Source of the DNA: Cytobacillus sp. NCCP-133
Lineage (GTDB): Bacteria; Bacillota; Bacilli; Bacillales; Cytobacillaceae
Length of the DNA: 64,000 nucleotides
Reading direction: 5' to 3'
Assembly: GCF_026011715.1 (NCBI RefSeq)
Contig: NZ_BRVM01000005.1
Coordinates: 1 to 64,000 of the forward strand
The notes under the pieces were generated by a model that saw only the letters and a program-made list of their open reading frames with translations, searched no databases and had not been told where the DNA came from. Positions 15,401-23,811 of the stretch are shown piece by piece; within the stretch, counting starts at the first letter, position 1, and each line of letters begins with the position of its first letter. The position numbers and the translations under genes were made by a program.

Positions 15401-17266
15401 ATGAAAATAACTCAATTGCTGACAAAGGATACAATCCTGCTCTCTATGAGCGGAACTGGAAAAATGGATGCTATAGATGGATTGGTCGACCAGCTTGACA
15501 GAGCAGGAAAACTAAATGACCGCTCAAGCTTTAAAGAAGCGATTCTAAAAAGGGAAGAGCAAAGCACAACAGGCATTGGTGATGGAATTGCCATCCCGCA
15601 TGCAAAAACAGGTGCAGTAAAAGAACCTGCCATTGCGTTTGGAAAATCTGCTGCAGGGGTGGATTATGATTCACTTGATGGGCAGCCAGCACATTTATTC
15701 TTTATGATTGCAGCCCCAGAAGGTGCCAATAATACACATTTAGAAGCTTTATCAAGGCTTTCCTCCATTTTGATGAACGAGGAAGCGCGCAAAAAGCTGC
15801 AAAATGCTGCGTCAGCAGATGAAGTGGTTGAAATTATTGACAGCTATGATGAAGCAGGAGAAGAGGAAGACCAAAATATGGAGGGCAGCAAACGATTTAT
15901 TGTTGCTGTAACAGCATGCCCTACAGGTATTGCCCATACTTATATGGCAGCTGATTCGCTAAAAGCAAAAGCAGCTGAGATGGGTGTTGATATTAAAGTT
16001 GAAACCAATGGTTCAAGCGGCGCAAAAAATGTTTTGACACCTGAAGAAATTGCAAATGCAACCGCTGTCATTGTTGCTGCTGATACGAAGGTTGAAATGA
16101 ATCGGTTCAGCGGAAAGCATGTCCTGGAAACGGCTGTGGCAGAGGGCATACGCAAGCCAAAAGAGTTAATAGAAAAAGCACTAAAACAGGATGTTCCAGT
16201 ATACCAAGGCGGAAGCAAAACGGATTCCTCTGAAGGCAAAAAGGAACAAAAGGCCGGAATCTATAAGCACCTGATGAACGGTGTTTCAAATATGCTTCCA
16301 TTTGTTGTAGGAGGCGGTATTTTAATAGCAATTTCCTTTATGTTCGGATATAAAGCTGCAGACCCGAACGATCCTTCTTATCATCCTATTGCCGAAGCGC
16401 TCATGACAATTGGCGGCGGTAATGCATTTGGGTTAATCGTACCGATTTTGGCAGCATTTATTGCAATGAGCATTGCTGACCGCCCTGGTTTTGCTGCTGG
16501 TGCAGTTGGAGGCATGCTGGCAGCTTCCGGCGGTGCAGGCTTTCTTGGCGGCATTATTGCCGGTTTCCTTGCTGGATATGTCGTAGTTGGCTTGAAAAAG
16601 GTCTTCGCAGGGTTGCCTGCTTCCCTTGAAGGAATTAAAACCATTTTGCTTTATCCGCTATTTGGAATTGCGATCACTGGATTATTGATGCTTTATGTAG
16701 TTAACCAGCCTGTGGGAGCTTTAAATACAGCCATTACGGAGTGGCTCTCAGATCTGGGAACTGGAAATGCTGTGCTTCTTGGAGCCGTCCTTGGATTAAT
16801 GATGGCGTTTGATATGGGCGGCCCGGTGAATAAGTCGGCCTACGTATTTGGGACTGGATTGCTGGCAAACGGCGTTTACGAACCAATGGCTGCCATAATG
16901 GCTGCTGGTATGGTTCCTCCTCTTGCCATAGCACTTGCAACAACATTGTTTAAAAATAAATTCACAAAACAGGAACAAGATGCAGGAAAAGCAAATTACA
17001 TTATGGGATTCTCATTTATCACTGAGGGGGCAATTCCATTTGCTGCTTCAGACCCATTGCGTGTTATTCCATCGATCATGGCAGGCTCTGCTATAGCGGG
17101 TGTCATTTCCATGATAGCTGAAATTGGATTAAGAGCGCCTCATGGCGGAGTATTTGTTGTGCCGCTTGTTGACGGCCCTTGGGCTGTCTATCTTGCTGGG
17201 ATTATCGCAGGGGCTTTTGTTTCAGCTATCCTGATTGGTTTCCTGAAAAAACCGATAAGTAAATAA
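15401..17266 (+). CDS. fruA: PTS fructose transporter EIIABC
   Basis: This 621-residue protein imports fructose and phosphorylates it at C1. The EIIA domain (about 1-145) has the active His in GIAIPHAKT near 67. The EIIB domain (about 165-265) has the active Cys in VTACPTGIAHTYMAA. The EIIC membrane domain (about 290-615) has about nine helices. Domain order A-B-C and length match B. subtilis FruA. It ends the fruRKA operon before a terminator. Confidence 0.95.
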   Translation: MKITQLLTKDTILLSMSGTGKMDAIDGLVDQLDRAGKLNDRSSFKEAILKREEQSTTGIGDGIAIPHAKTGAVKEPAIAFGKSAAGVDYDSLDGQPAHLFFMIAAPEGANNTHLEALSRLSSILMNEEARKKLQNAASADEVVEIIDSYDEAGEEEDQNMEGSKRFIVAVTACPTGIAHTYMAADSLKAKAAEMGVDIKVETNGSSGAKNVLTPEEIANATAVIVAADTKVEMNRFSGKHVLETAVAEGIRKPKELIEKALKQDVPVYQGGSKTDSSEGKKEQKAGIYKHLMNGVSNMLPFVVGGGILIAISFMFGYKAADPNDPSYHPIAEALMTIGGGNAFGLIVPILAAFIAMSIADRPGFAAGAVGGMLAASGGAGFLGGIIAGFLAGYVVVGLKKVFAGLPASLEGIKTILLYPLFGIAITGLLMLYVVNQPVGALNTAITEWLSDLGTGNAVLLGAVLGLMMAFDMGGPVNKSAYVFGTGLLANGVYEPMAAIMAAGMVPPLAIALATTLFKNKFTKQEQDAGKANYIMGFSFITEGAIPFAASDPLRVIPSIMAGSAIAGVISMIAEIGLRAPHGGVFVVPLVDGPWAVYLAGIIAGAFVSAILIGFLKKPISK

Positions 17267-17276
17267 AATTATTTCG

Positions 17277-17302
17277 CCGGTACATTTAGTACCGGTTTTT
17301 TC
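17277..17302 (+). terminator. Terminator of the fru operon
   Basis: The stem CCGGTAC / GTACCGG (with loop ATTTA) is followed by six Ts. Confidence 0.85.
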
Positions 17303-17356
17303 TTATTGCGAAGAAATCAGATAAAAGGATTTTTTGATGGCTTTCCTGAGGGAATA

Positions 17357-17545
17357 ATGATTTTTAAAAGAAGTAAAAACTTTTATTTTTTTCACAGTGT
17401 TGATTGGGAAGGTTGTCCTCAAATGATTGAAAAAGGTCAGCTGGAGGAAATGGAGTATTTACTAAATAAAGAAATGAGGCTACTAGATGGTTATGTGAGA
17501 CGGAAATCCTCAGCAGAATCTAACAGCAGGAATGTAAATAATTGA
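17357..17545 (+). CDS. Small protein, unknown
   Basis: A 62-residue frame beginning MIFKRSKNFYFF, with an acidic middle (MIEKGQLEEMEYLL) and a polar tail. The ATG at 17357 has TGAGGGA upstream; the frame is open 17 codons earlier from a TTG without a good site. No known family, no membrane helix. It sits between the fru terminator and the toxin locus. Moderate chance that it is not a gene. Confidence 0.4.
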   Translation: MIFKRSKNFYFFHSVDWEGCPQMIEKGQLEEMEYLLNKEMRLLDGYVRRKSSAESNSRNVNN

Positions 17546-17684
17546 AAAAAATAGGAAGGAAGACTCAATTTCCGTATAACAGAACACTTGTTCGTCTAAA
17601 AAGATAAGGATGTGTTATACTAGAGAGGCAATGGGAGTTTCTCAAGGGTGGTCGGCTAGCCCCATGTGAAAGGGGGTGATGCCT

Positions 17685-17780
17685 TTGACAGTTTTCGAAT
17701 CGATCATGATGATGATTTCTTTTTCTAGTCTGATCATTGCTGTCATGACTTTTAACCATAAAAAATAGACCTCCCTTGAT
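17685..17780 (+). CDS. Holin-like type I toxin
   Basis: A 31-residue peptide starting MTVFESIMMMISFSSLIIAV is nearly all one membrane helix and ends with a short tail (FNHKKIDLP). This is the form of the putative holin-like toxins of Firmicutes, related to TxpA and BsrG, which damage the membrane when over-made. The start is taken as TTG at 17685, eight bases after GGGGG; an ATG two codons earlier is too close to that site. The strong stem at its 3' end and the structured region beyond fit a convergent antisense RNA antitoxin. Too short for normal ORF calling. Confidence 0.7.
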
Positions 17781-17806
17781 CTGATAATTGAGGGAGAGGT
17801 CTATGT
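17767..17806. terminator. Bidirectional hairpin at the toxin 3' end
   Basis: TAGACCTCCCT and AGGGAGAGGTCTA pair into a long stem spanning the toxin stop codon. Such stems are shared by toxin mRNA and antisense RNA in txpA/ratA-like loci. Confidence 0.65.
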
Positions 17807-17883
17807 CTTTGACAGGCCGATCCCCTAAGGGAACGACTATTGCGAATGACCGTGGGTGCGGCAACACCTGCGGTCGTTTTTTC
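17781..17883. ncRNA. Candidate antitoxin RNA region with terminator
   Basis: Downstream of the toxin lies a structured, gene-free block ending in the hairpin GACCGTGGGTG / CACCTGCGGTC plus TTTTTT (17847-17883). It is conserved in style with regions next to holin-like toxin genes. The antisense promoter itself was not identified, so strand and ends are open. Confidence 0.45.
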
Positions 17884-18042
17884 ATAATCTTAATTAAAGG
17901 ATACCATATAAGGCTCAGGAAGTCACGGAGCATTACTCTTATTGTTAATAGTATATGCCTGAATGCCTTTTAAAATTCACTAATGATAAAAAGCACCTCG
18001 TGCCATACTATGTTTGCAAGCTCTAAAAAAGGAGGAACTGCC

Positions 18043-18168
18043 ATGACAAAGCGCAATATAAAAACCAAATCAGGATTGCAAAGCACAAAGAAAAGCATAA
18101 ATGATATGGAATTTTCGAAGGATCTAAATCCTGAAAGCAAGAAGGCTGAGAAGTCACGGCCAAACTGA
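18043..18168 (+). CDS. Small basic protein, unknown
   Basis: A 41-residue basic, Lys- and Ser-rich hydrophilic protein (MTKRNIKTKSGLQS at the start, EKSRPN at the end). The ATG at 18043 follows an excellent AAAGGAGGAAC site and the gene ends before a terminator, so it is likely expressed. It resembles small spore-associated proteins in composition, but I cannot assign a family. The frame is open 20 codons further upstream without a ribosome site. Confidence 0.6.
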   Translation: MTKRNIKTKSGLQSTKKSINDMEFSKDLNPESKKAEKSRPN

Positions 18169-18191
18169 TGTTGGCATAAAAGTATTTGACC

Positions 18192-18224
18192 AAATGGGGC
18201 AGACTAAAACTGTCCCATTTTTTT
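18192..18224 (+). terminator. Terminator
   Basis: AAATGGGGCAG / CTGTCCCATTT stem followed by seven Ts. Confidence 0.8.
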
Positions 18225-18255
18225 GTGTGAATGGGACCTGCTAGAAGAAAGTGAA

Positions 18256-19035
18256 ATGGAAAGGACGATTGATGTGCCTGCATTTCTTCATGGGGACACC
18301 AAAATTTTTTATGACATTAAAGGGGACGGAGTGCCGATTATCTTTATTCACCCTCCTGCTATGGGAAGGAAAGTATTTTACTATCAAAAAGAATTGTCTA
18401 AACATTTTCATGTAATATTCCCTGACTTAAGCGGGAACGGTGATACCAGCGGACCTGAAAAAGAGGTATCTATTCGGGGATATGCCAACGAAATTAAGGC
18501 CTTGATGGATCATTTACAAATAGAAAAGGCAGTCGTTTTGGGATATTCCTCAGGAGGAATCGTTGCCCAGGAGTTTGCACTTTCTTATCCTGAAAGGACT
18601 TTAAGTGTTATACTTTCTGGTGGTTTTCCAGAAGTATTATCTGAAACGTTTAGGTATGAACATATACTGGGCATGTATTTTGTGAAACACTTTCCAGGCT
18701 TTCTCCGCTATGTAATTGCGACAAGCCATACAAACGATAAACAGGTAAGAAACCTAATACTGAGCCATATGAAAAAAGCGAACCATACGATGTGGTTTCA
18801 ATTTTACGAGAGATCCCTTCATTATTCTTGTACTGACCGCCTAGGGGGCTTAGACATGCCTCTTCTCCTCATATATGGCTCAAGGGATTTTGTTAATCAG
18901 CATATCCGGAGCTACAGCCGATATGTCAATTTCCAGTCTGCCATAATCAAAGGGGTTTCGCATCAGGTGCCTACAAAGAAGTGGCAGCTGTTTAATCAGG
19001 TTATAACCGGTTTTGTTCAGCAGCAATGTAATTAG
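18256..19035 (+). CDS. Alpha/beta hydrolase
   Basis: This 259-residue protein is a cytoplasmic alpha/beta-hydrolase. The oxyanion region (FIHPPAMGR), the nucleophile elbow GYSSGG (Ser near 111), the acid in YGSRDF and the His in GVSHQVP complete the triad. A cap region lies in the middle. It is close to the many esterase/lactonase-like members and no substrate can be named. The ATG at 18256 has only a weak site; a TTG eleven codons upstream lies in the preceding terminator. It stands alone, convergent with the MFS gene. Confidence 0.85.
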   Translation: MERTIDVPAFLHGDTKIFYDIKGDGVPIIFIHPPAMGRKVFYYQKELSKHFHVIFPDLSGNGDTSGPEKEVSIRGYANEIKALMDHLQIEKAVVLGYSSGGIVAQEFALSYPERTLSVILSGGFPEVLSETFRYEHILGMYFVKHFPGFLRYVIATSHTNDKQVRNLILSHMKKANHTMWFQFYERSLHYSCTDRLGGLDMPLLLIYGSRDFVNQHIRSYSRYVNFQSAIIKGVSHQVPTKKWQLFNQVITGFVQQQCN

Positions 19036-19041
19036 CAAAAA

Positions 19042-19077
19042 AGTCCGTATCGTCAAATATACGATACGGATTTTTTT
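19042..19077. terminator. Bidirectional terminator
   Basis: CCGTATCGT / ACGATACGG stem with T run on the plus side and A run on the other, between convergent genes. Confidence 0.85.
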
Positions 19078-20332
19078 ATGCTTCGTTTTCAGGCTTAATT
19101 GCTATAAAAGTTGCTAAGGCTGCAAGAATGGTTAAGCCGCATAAAATATAGAAGAGCGCCTTATCAGAATGCTTCATAAGAATTGCAATGGCAGGAGGTC
19201 CGCAAGCAACCCCAATGAATCTCATAGAGCTGTATATTGAAGTAATGGTTCCTCTTTCCTGTTTTTCAATACCTTCTGTAATAAGAGCATCCAATGATGG
19301 GAGTGCGACTCCTATCCCAATTCCAGCAAGCAGAAACATGCTGATTAAGAACCACATATTGTTTGAGAAACTTAGGATTGCTGTTGAGGAAGCAACCAGT
19401 ACTGACCCTAGAAAGATTATCCATTTCATCAGTATTTTGTTTTCCTTGATTTTTTTTCCGGTAACATATGATGAAATGCAAAGCGCTCCGAGAGGTACTG
19501 CAAGGAGCAGCCCTTTTTTAACATCCTTAATACCATAGGTTTTTTCCAGGACATCAGATAAATAAAAAAGGATGCCAAAAAGGACAAACATGAGAATCGC
19601 ACCGATAAAAAAGATTGCATATAGCCATTTCCCATTGCTATTAAAGGTCTCCTTAATATTACTCCTAAACTTTTTCAGTGGCAGCGGTTCCTCACGCTTG
19701 TTTGGTGTTTTTACAAGGAAGAAGACCAGCAATATGGAAATGGTGCAAAATACCGGAAATGAAAAAAATGGAAAAAACCAAATAAATCCAGCCAAAAATG
19801 CTCCAAGTATTGGGGATAGAACTTTTCCGAAAGTATTGGAAGTTTCTATTAGTCCAAGGGAGCTGCTTACATCATCATCATTTTTAAACATATCTCCGAC
19901 CAAAGGGATAACAATAGGCGCAGCACCGGCAGCACCGACTCCCTGTAATGCGCGTCCTGCTAATATAATCCAGTATGCGTCCTCCATCTTCCAAGCCGCC
20001 CATCCAGAAATCAGGCCCCCAATTCCTGCAATAAGCAGGCTGGGTATGATAACTTTTTTACGACCGATATGGTCCGACAAAAAACCCGCGATTGGAATTA
20101 GTATGATGGCTACAATACTGTATACAGTAATAATCATACTTGATTGAAATGCTGAAATATTCAGCTTATTTTCCATTTCCGGCAAAACCGGAATTAACAT
20201 GGAATTCCCAAGGGTCATAACTAGAGGAATTGAAGAAAGAGAAAGAATGGCCCATTTTTGGTTATGAACATCATCACCGGACTTCTTTTTTGCTTTAGAA
20301 TTTACAGATTGTAAATTTTCAACATGCTCCAT
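19076..20332 (-). CDS. MFS drug-efflux-type transporter
   Basis: A major-facilitator protein of about 418 residues with twelve membrane helices. The loop signature GFLSDHIGRKKVI between helices 2 and 3 and GRALQGVGAAGAAPIV in helix 5 (the antiporter motif) point to proton-coupled export, as in Bmr/Blt-like multidrug pumps. The hydrophilic N-terminus (about 25 residues) is charged. The start is uncertain: ATG at 20332 has a GGATGG-like site, another ATG lies at 20344. Single gene, divergent from the MOSC gene. Confidence 0.85.
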   Translation of the reverse strand: MEHVENLQSVNSKAKKKSGDDVHNQKWAILSLSSIPLVMTLGNSMLIPVLPEMENKLNISAFQSSMIITVYSIVAIILIPIAGFLSDHIGRKKVIIPSLLIAGIGGLISGWAAWKMEDAYWIILAGRALQGVGAAGAAPIVIPLVGDMFKNDDDVSSSLGLIETSNTFGKVLSPILGAFLAGFIWFFPFFSFPVFCTISILLVFFLVKTPNKREEPLPLKKFRSNIKETFNSNGKWLYAIFFIGAILMFVLFGILFYLSDVLEKTYGIKDVKKGLLLAVPLGALCISSYVTGKKIKENKILMKWIIFLGSVLVASSTAILSFSNNMWFLISMFLLAGIGIGVALPSLDALITEGIEKQERGTITSIYSSMRFIGVACGPPAIAILMKHSDKALFYILCGLTILAALATFIAIKPENEA

Positions 20333-20509
20333 ATTTCTTACCATCCTTTTCGTTAATCAAACTAATCTTAATATGGGCTTATTAATGAAAAACTAATAAT
20401 ATAAAGCGCTGACTTTTTATGGGAAAATCAAATCCTGGAAATAAATGTTTCGATTTGCTATTAAGAAAAAGTTAAAATATAAGAAAAGTGAACTGGTGAG
20501 GGGAATTAA

Positions 20510-21148
20510 ATGGAGTTAGTCAGGAAATTCATATCGTTAAGTGTAGGAAAGCCAAAAGAACACAAATGGAAAAATAAGCTGGAATTATCAGGAATCAGCA
20601 AAGAGAAAATAGAAAATGCATTTTTAACGAAGGAAGGCTTCATAGGGGACGGTGTAGCAAATACGGAATTTCATGGAGGTCCCGACAGGGCTGTCTGCCT
20701 ATATCCTTATGAGCATTATCAAATGTGGGGGAAAGAATTCAACAAGAGTTTCACTCCGCCATCTTTTGGCGAGAATATTTGTGTAAGCAATATGCTTGAA
20801 AAAGAAGTTTTTATTGGTGATATTTTTTCGCTGGGGGAGTCTCTTGTACAAATAACACAGGGAAGAATTCCATGTTCAACAATATCAAAGCATAATGGGG
20901 AAGATACTCTATTAGGGAGAATCGTTGTAACAGGATATACCGGTTATTTTTTCAGGGTACTTGAAGAAGGAAGAGTGGCATTTGATTCCGAATTGAAGCT
21001 TGTGGAAAGGAAACAGAAAAGGGTTTCGGTTCTCCAGGCGAATTACATACTGTTCCATGGCCGCAAAAATCGGAAAGCTGTGGAGGAATTGCTGGAGGTA
21101 CAGGAGCTTGCAGGTATTTGGAAAAAAAAGCTTAAAAAAATTTTATAA
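20510..21148 (+). CDS. MOSC domain protein
   Basis: This 212-residue protein has the MOSC fold of molybdenum-cofactor sulfurase C-terminal domains: GFIGDGVANTEFHGGPDRAVCLYPYEHY early on, then FGENICVSNM and the conserved Cys in RIPCST. Related proteins (YiiM, YflK) reduce N-hydroxylated compounds using Moco. A 3-alpha C-terminal extension (about 170-212) is present as in YiiM. It is monocistronic and followed by the trp leader. The presence of Moco use agrees with the molybdoenzyme operon at 42 kb. Confidence 0.88.
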   Translation: MELVRKFISLSVGKPKEHKWKNKLELSGISKEKIENAFLTKEGFIGDGVANTEFHGGPDRAVCLYPYEHYQMWGKEFNKSFTPPSFGENICVSNMLEKEVFIGDIFSLGESLVQITQGRIPCSTISKHNGEDTLLGRIVVTGYTGYFFRVLEEGRVAFDSELKLVERKQKRVSVLQANYILFHGRKNRKAVEELLEVQELAGIWKKKLKKIL

Positions 21149-21164
21149 AAATTTGCAAGAATCC

Positions 21165-21193
21165 TTGACATTTTTTATTTATCGGAATATTAT
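21165..21193 (+). promoter_or_regulatory. Promoter of the trp operon leader
   Basis: TTGACA (21165-21170) and TATTAT (21188-21193) are 17 bp apart, just upstream of the first T-box. Confidence 0.7.
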
Positions 21194-21211
21194 AATAAGC
21201 AATATATCGAT

Positions 21212-21484
21212 CGGCAATGACAAAGAGTAGTAACTGCTGTTGAAGCTAAAGAGAGCTGATGGTTGGTGCAAATCAGTGCGGATGCAGAAGTGAATGGACT
21301 TTCGAGCCTCCAAACCGAACCTTTTTTAAAGCTGTAGGCTTTGGCGAACAGTCTCATCGTTACAAGGGACAGATATTTAAGCGGTTATCCGTTTTGATAT
21401 CTGTTAAAGTGAGCTGAATTTCAGCTAATGAAGGTGGCACCACGGGTTTCTCGTCCTTTTTAAGACGGGAAGCCCTTTTTGTTT
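21212..21484 (+). promoter_or_regulatory. T-box riboswitch 1, tRNA-Trp
   Basis: A full T-box leader: an AGTA-containing stem I, the specifier region GAATGGACTTTCGAG with TGG (Trp) at 21295-21297, the T-box AAGGTGGCACCACGG at 21431-21445 and a competing terminator (GGGTTTCTCGTC / GACGGGAAGCCC, T run). Uncharged tRNA-Trp would stabilise the antiterminator. Confidence 0.92.
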
Positions 21485-21511
21485 TAAAAAACTTTATCAC
21501 TTTAAATCGTT

Positions 21512-21776
21512 AAACAAGAGGAGTAGATTGATTTTTATCCGTTCCAGAGAGCCGGGGCAGGTGGAAACCCGGTACGGAAAATCAATCGAATGGACTTGCG
21601 AGAGGCTTCTTGAATCCAGTAGGGAAGCACGGATTTCCGCCGTTAAAAGGATAGGGTATCGACTTTATTCTGTACCCGAAAGAGGGAGCAGCTTTATGCT
21701 CTAAAAAGAGGTGGCACCACGGTCATGAGATACGTCCTCTATACACACAATTTCTGTGTTGTATAGGGGACTTTTT
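21512..21776 (+). promoter_or_regulatory. T-box riboswitch 2, tRNA-Trp
   Basis: A second complete T-box follows at once: GAGTAGATTGA near the start, specifier GAATGGACTTGCGAG with TGG at 21591-21593, the T-box AGGTGGCACCACGG at 21709-21722, and the terminator GTCCTCTATAC / GTATAGGGGAC with six Ts. Both must be open for trpE to be read. Confidence 0.92.
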
Positions 21777-21809
21777 TATTTTCCACATAAGAACTGGAGG
21801 AATTAGAAC

Positions 21810-23216
21810 GTGAAAACGAAAACGAATGAGCCATATATAATCGAACAGCTTGAGGGTGATACTCTAACGCCTATTTTGATTTATCAGAGAATGATCGGGA
21901 AAAAGAAGTTCCTTTTCGAAAGCTCGTTAAAGCATGAAAAATCAGGAAGATATTCATTCATTGGCGCAGATCCAGTGATGGAGCTTAAAGGCGAGGGCAG
22001 CCTTACAACAGTCATAACAAATGAAAGTAAAAAAGTTTACACAGAAAAACCTCTTGATGTCCTAAAAAAGCTTATGCCGGAAGATAAAAGATCCGGGCTT
22101 GAGCGATTTCCATTTTGCGGAGGGGCTGTTGGCTATGCAGGCTATGATGTTATTCGAGAGTACGAAGATATCGGAAATATTCCCAAAGATGAATTAAATG
22201 TTCCGGATGTCCACCTGATGTTTTTTGAAGAGGTAGCTGTATTTGATCATCTGGAGCAAAAAGTTTACCTTGTCGCAATGCCTCTTACAGAAAAAACGGA
22301 TTTATTCCATCTCCGTGAAAAAGTAGCGAAAAGGAAAACAGAAATCCAAAGCGGAAAACGCCAATTGAAATCAACTCAGGCACACCTAACCGCTTTTAAA
22401 GCCTCTATTTCAAAAGAAGGCTTTGTTGAAAAAGTTAAAAAAGCGAAAGCATATATCGAAGAAGGCGACATTTTTCAAGTAGTGCTGTCACAGAGGCTGA
22501 AAGCTGAAATGACAGGTGATCCTTTCTCCTTCTATCGGAAATTAAGAGTGCAAAACCCTTCACCATATATGTACTATCTTGATTTTGAAGATTATGCTGT
22601 AGCGGGGGCTTCACCTGAAAGCCTGATAAAATCAACAGGAGATAAGGTGATTACGAATCCAATTGCAGGTACAAGGCCAAGAGGGAAAACAGAAGAGGAA
22701 GATCGCAAACTTGAAAAAAGCCTGACTGAAGATGAAAAGGAGTTGGCTGAACACCGCATGCTTTTGGATCTTGGACGAAATGACCTCGGACGTGTATGCG
22801 AGTTCGGTTCAGTCAAAATTGAAAAAAACATGGCAATCGAAAGATATAAGCATGTCATGCACCTCGTTTCAGAAGTTGGAGGCAAGCTTAAACAGCCAAA
22901 CTCAGCGGTTGATGCATTAATCGCCTGCTTACCTGCCGGAACGGTTTCCGGAGCACCGAAAATCAGGGCGATGGAAATCATCAATGAACTCGAAACAGTG
23001 AAAAGAGGGATCTATTCAGGAGCAGTCGGCTATTTTTCCGGCAATGGCAATATGGATTTTGCCCTTGCCATCAGAACCATGATGATAAAAGATGGCAATG
23101 CCTACATTCAGGCTGGTGCAGGCATTGTTCATGACTCAGTGCCTGAAAAAGAATATGAAGAAACAATTCATAAACTAAAAGCATTTTTGGAGGTTAAACA
23201 TGATTCTGCTGATTGA
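21810..23216 (+). CDS. trpE: Anthranilate synthase component I
   Basis: This 468-residue chorismate-using enzyme makes anthranilate with ammonia from TrpG. The C-terminal chorismate-binding half carries IFQVVLSQR, GASPESL, NPIAGTRPRG, DLGRNDLGRV, LPAGTVSGAPK and AGAGIVHDS. An N-terminal LESS-like tryptophan-binding site (FESSLK near 34-40) suggests feedback inhibition. The start is GTG at 21810 after GGAGGAATT. It overlaps trpG by 17 bases. Confidence 0.95.
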   Translation: MKTKTNEPYIIEQLEGDTLTPILIYQRMIGKKKFLFESSLKHEKSGRYSFIGADPVMELKGEGSLTTVITNESKKVYTEKPLDVLKKLMPEDKRSGLERFPFCGGAVGYAGYDVIREYEDIGNIPKDELNVPDVHLMFFEEVAVFDHLEQKVYLVAMPLTEKTDLFHLREKVAKRKTEIQSGKRQLKSTQAHLTAFKASISKEGFVEKVKKAKAYIEEGDIFQVVLSQRLKAEMTGDPFSFYRKLRVQNPSPYMYYLDFEDYAVAGASPESLIKSTGDKVITNPIAGTRPRGKTEEEDRKLEKSLTEDEKELAEHRMLLDLGRNDLGRVCEFGSVKIEKNMAIERYKHVMHLVSEVGGKLKQPNSAVDALIACLPAGTVSGAPKIRAMEIINELETVKRGIYSGAVGYFSGNGNMDFALAIRTMMIKDGNAYIQAGAGIVHDSVPEKEYEETIHKLKAFLEVKHDSAD

Positions 23217-23811
23217 TAATTATGATTCCTTTACTTATAACCTGTATCAATATTTAGGAGAGCTTGGAGAAGACATTGAAGTTGTACGCAATGACCGGAT
23301 TACTGTGGGACAAATAGAAAAATTGAACCCAGAAGCCATTGTCCTCTCCCCTGGTCCAGGCAGGCCGGAGCAAGCAGGTGTCATTGTAGAAGTTATTCGT
23401 CATTTCTATCAAAAGCTGCCAATCCTCGGAATTTGCCTTGGCCATCAGGCAATTGGCTATGCTTTTGGAGCCAAAATTGAAAAAGCAAGAAAAATTATGC
23501 ATGGGAAGATTTCAAAGCTGAAGCATAATGGCTCGGAATTGTTTCAATATATGCCTCAGCCGATCAGCACCATGCGATATCATTCTTTAATCATTCAATC
23601 CGGTACCTTGCCGGGCAGTTTTAAAGTTTTAGCCAGGTCAATGGATGACAATGAAATCATGGCCATCAAGCATGAAAAATTTCCGCTATATGGCCTGCAA
23701 TTCCACCCGGAGTCTGTAGGCACAGATCTCGGCAAGGAAATATTGGAAAATTTTTTACAAACAATCGGGAGGGAATCGAAACATGAAAACAATACTTCAG
23801 CGGTTATCTGA
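23200..23811 (+). CDS. trpG: Anthranilate synthase glutaminase component
   Basis: This 203-residue class I glutamine amidotransferase supplies ammonia to TrpE. The triad is seen as Cys in GICLGHQAI (near 79) and His/Glu in LQFHPESV (near 168). In B. subtilis this role is filled by PabA of the folate operon; here a copy is inside the trp operon, overlapping trpE and trpD. It may still also serve PabB, which is common for such subunits. Confidence 0.92.
   Translation: MILLIDNYDSFTYNLYQYLGELGEDIEVVRNDRITVGQIEKLNPEAIVLSPGPGRPEQAGVIVEVIRHFYQKLPILGICLGHQAIGYAFGAKIEKARKIMHGKISKLKHNGSELFQYMPQPISTMRYHSLIIQSGTLPGSFKVLARSMDDNEIMAIKHEKFPLYGLQFHPESVGTDLGKEILENFLQTIGRESKHENNTSAVI

Noticed and set aside
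17565-17933. 122-codon minus-strand ORF over the toxin locus
   Set aside because: It crosses the toxin gene and two terminator hairpins, has no ribosome site and no protein-like pattern.
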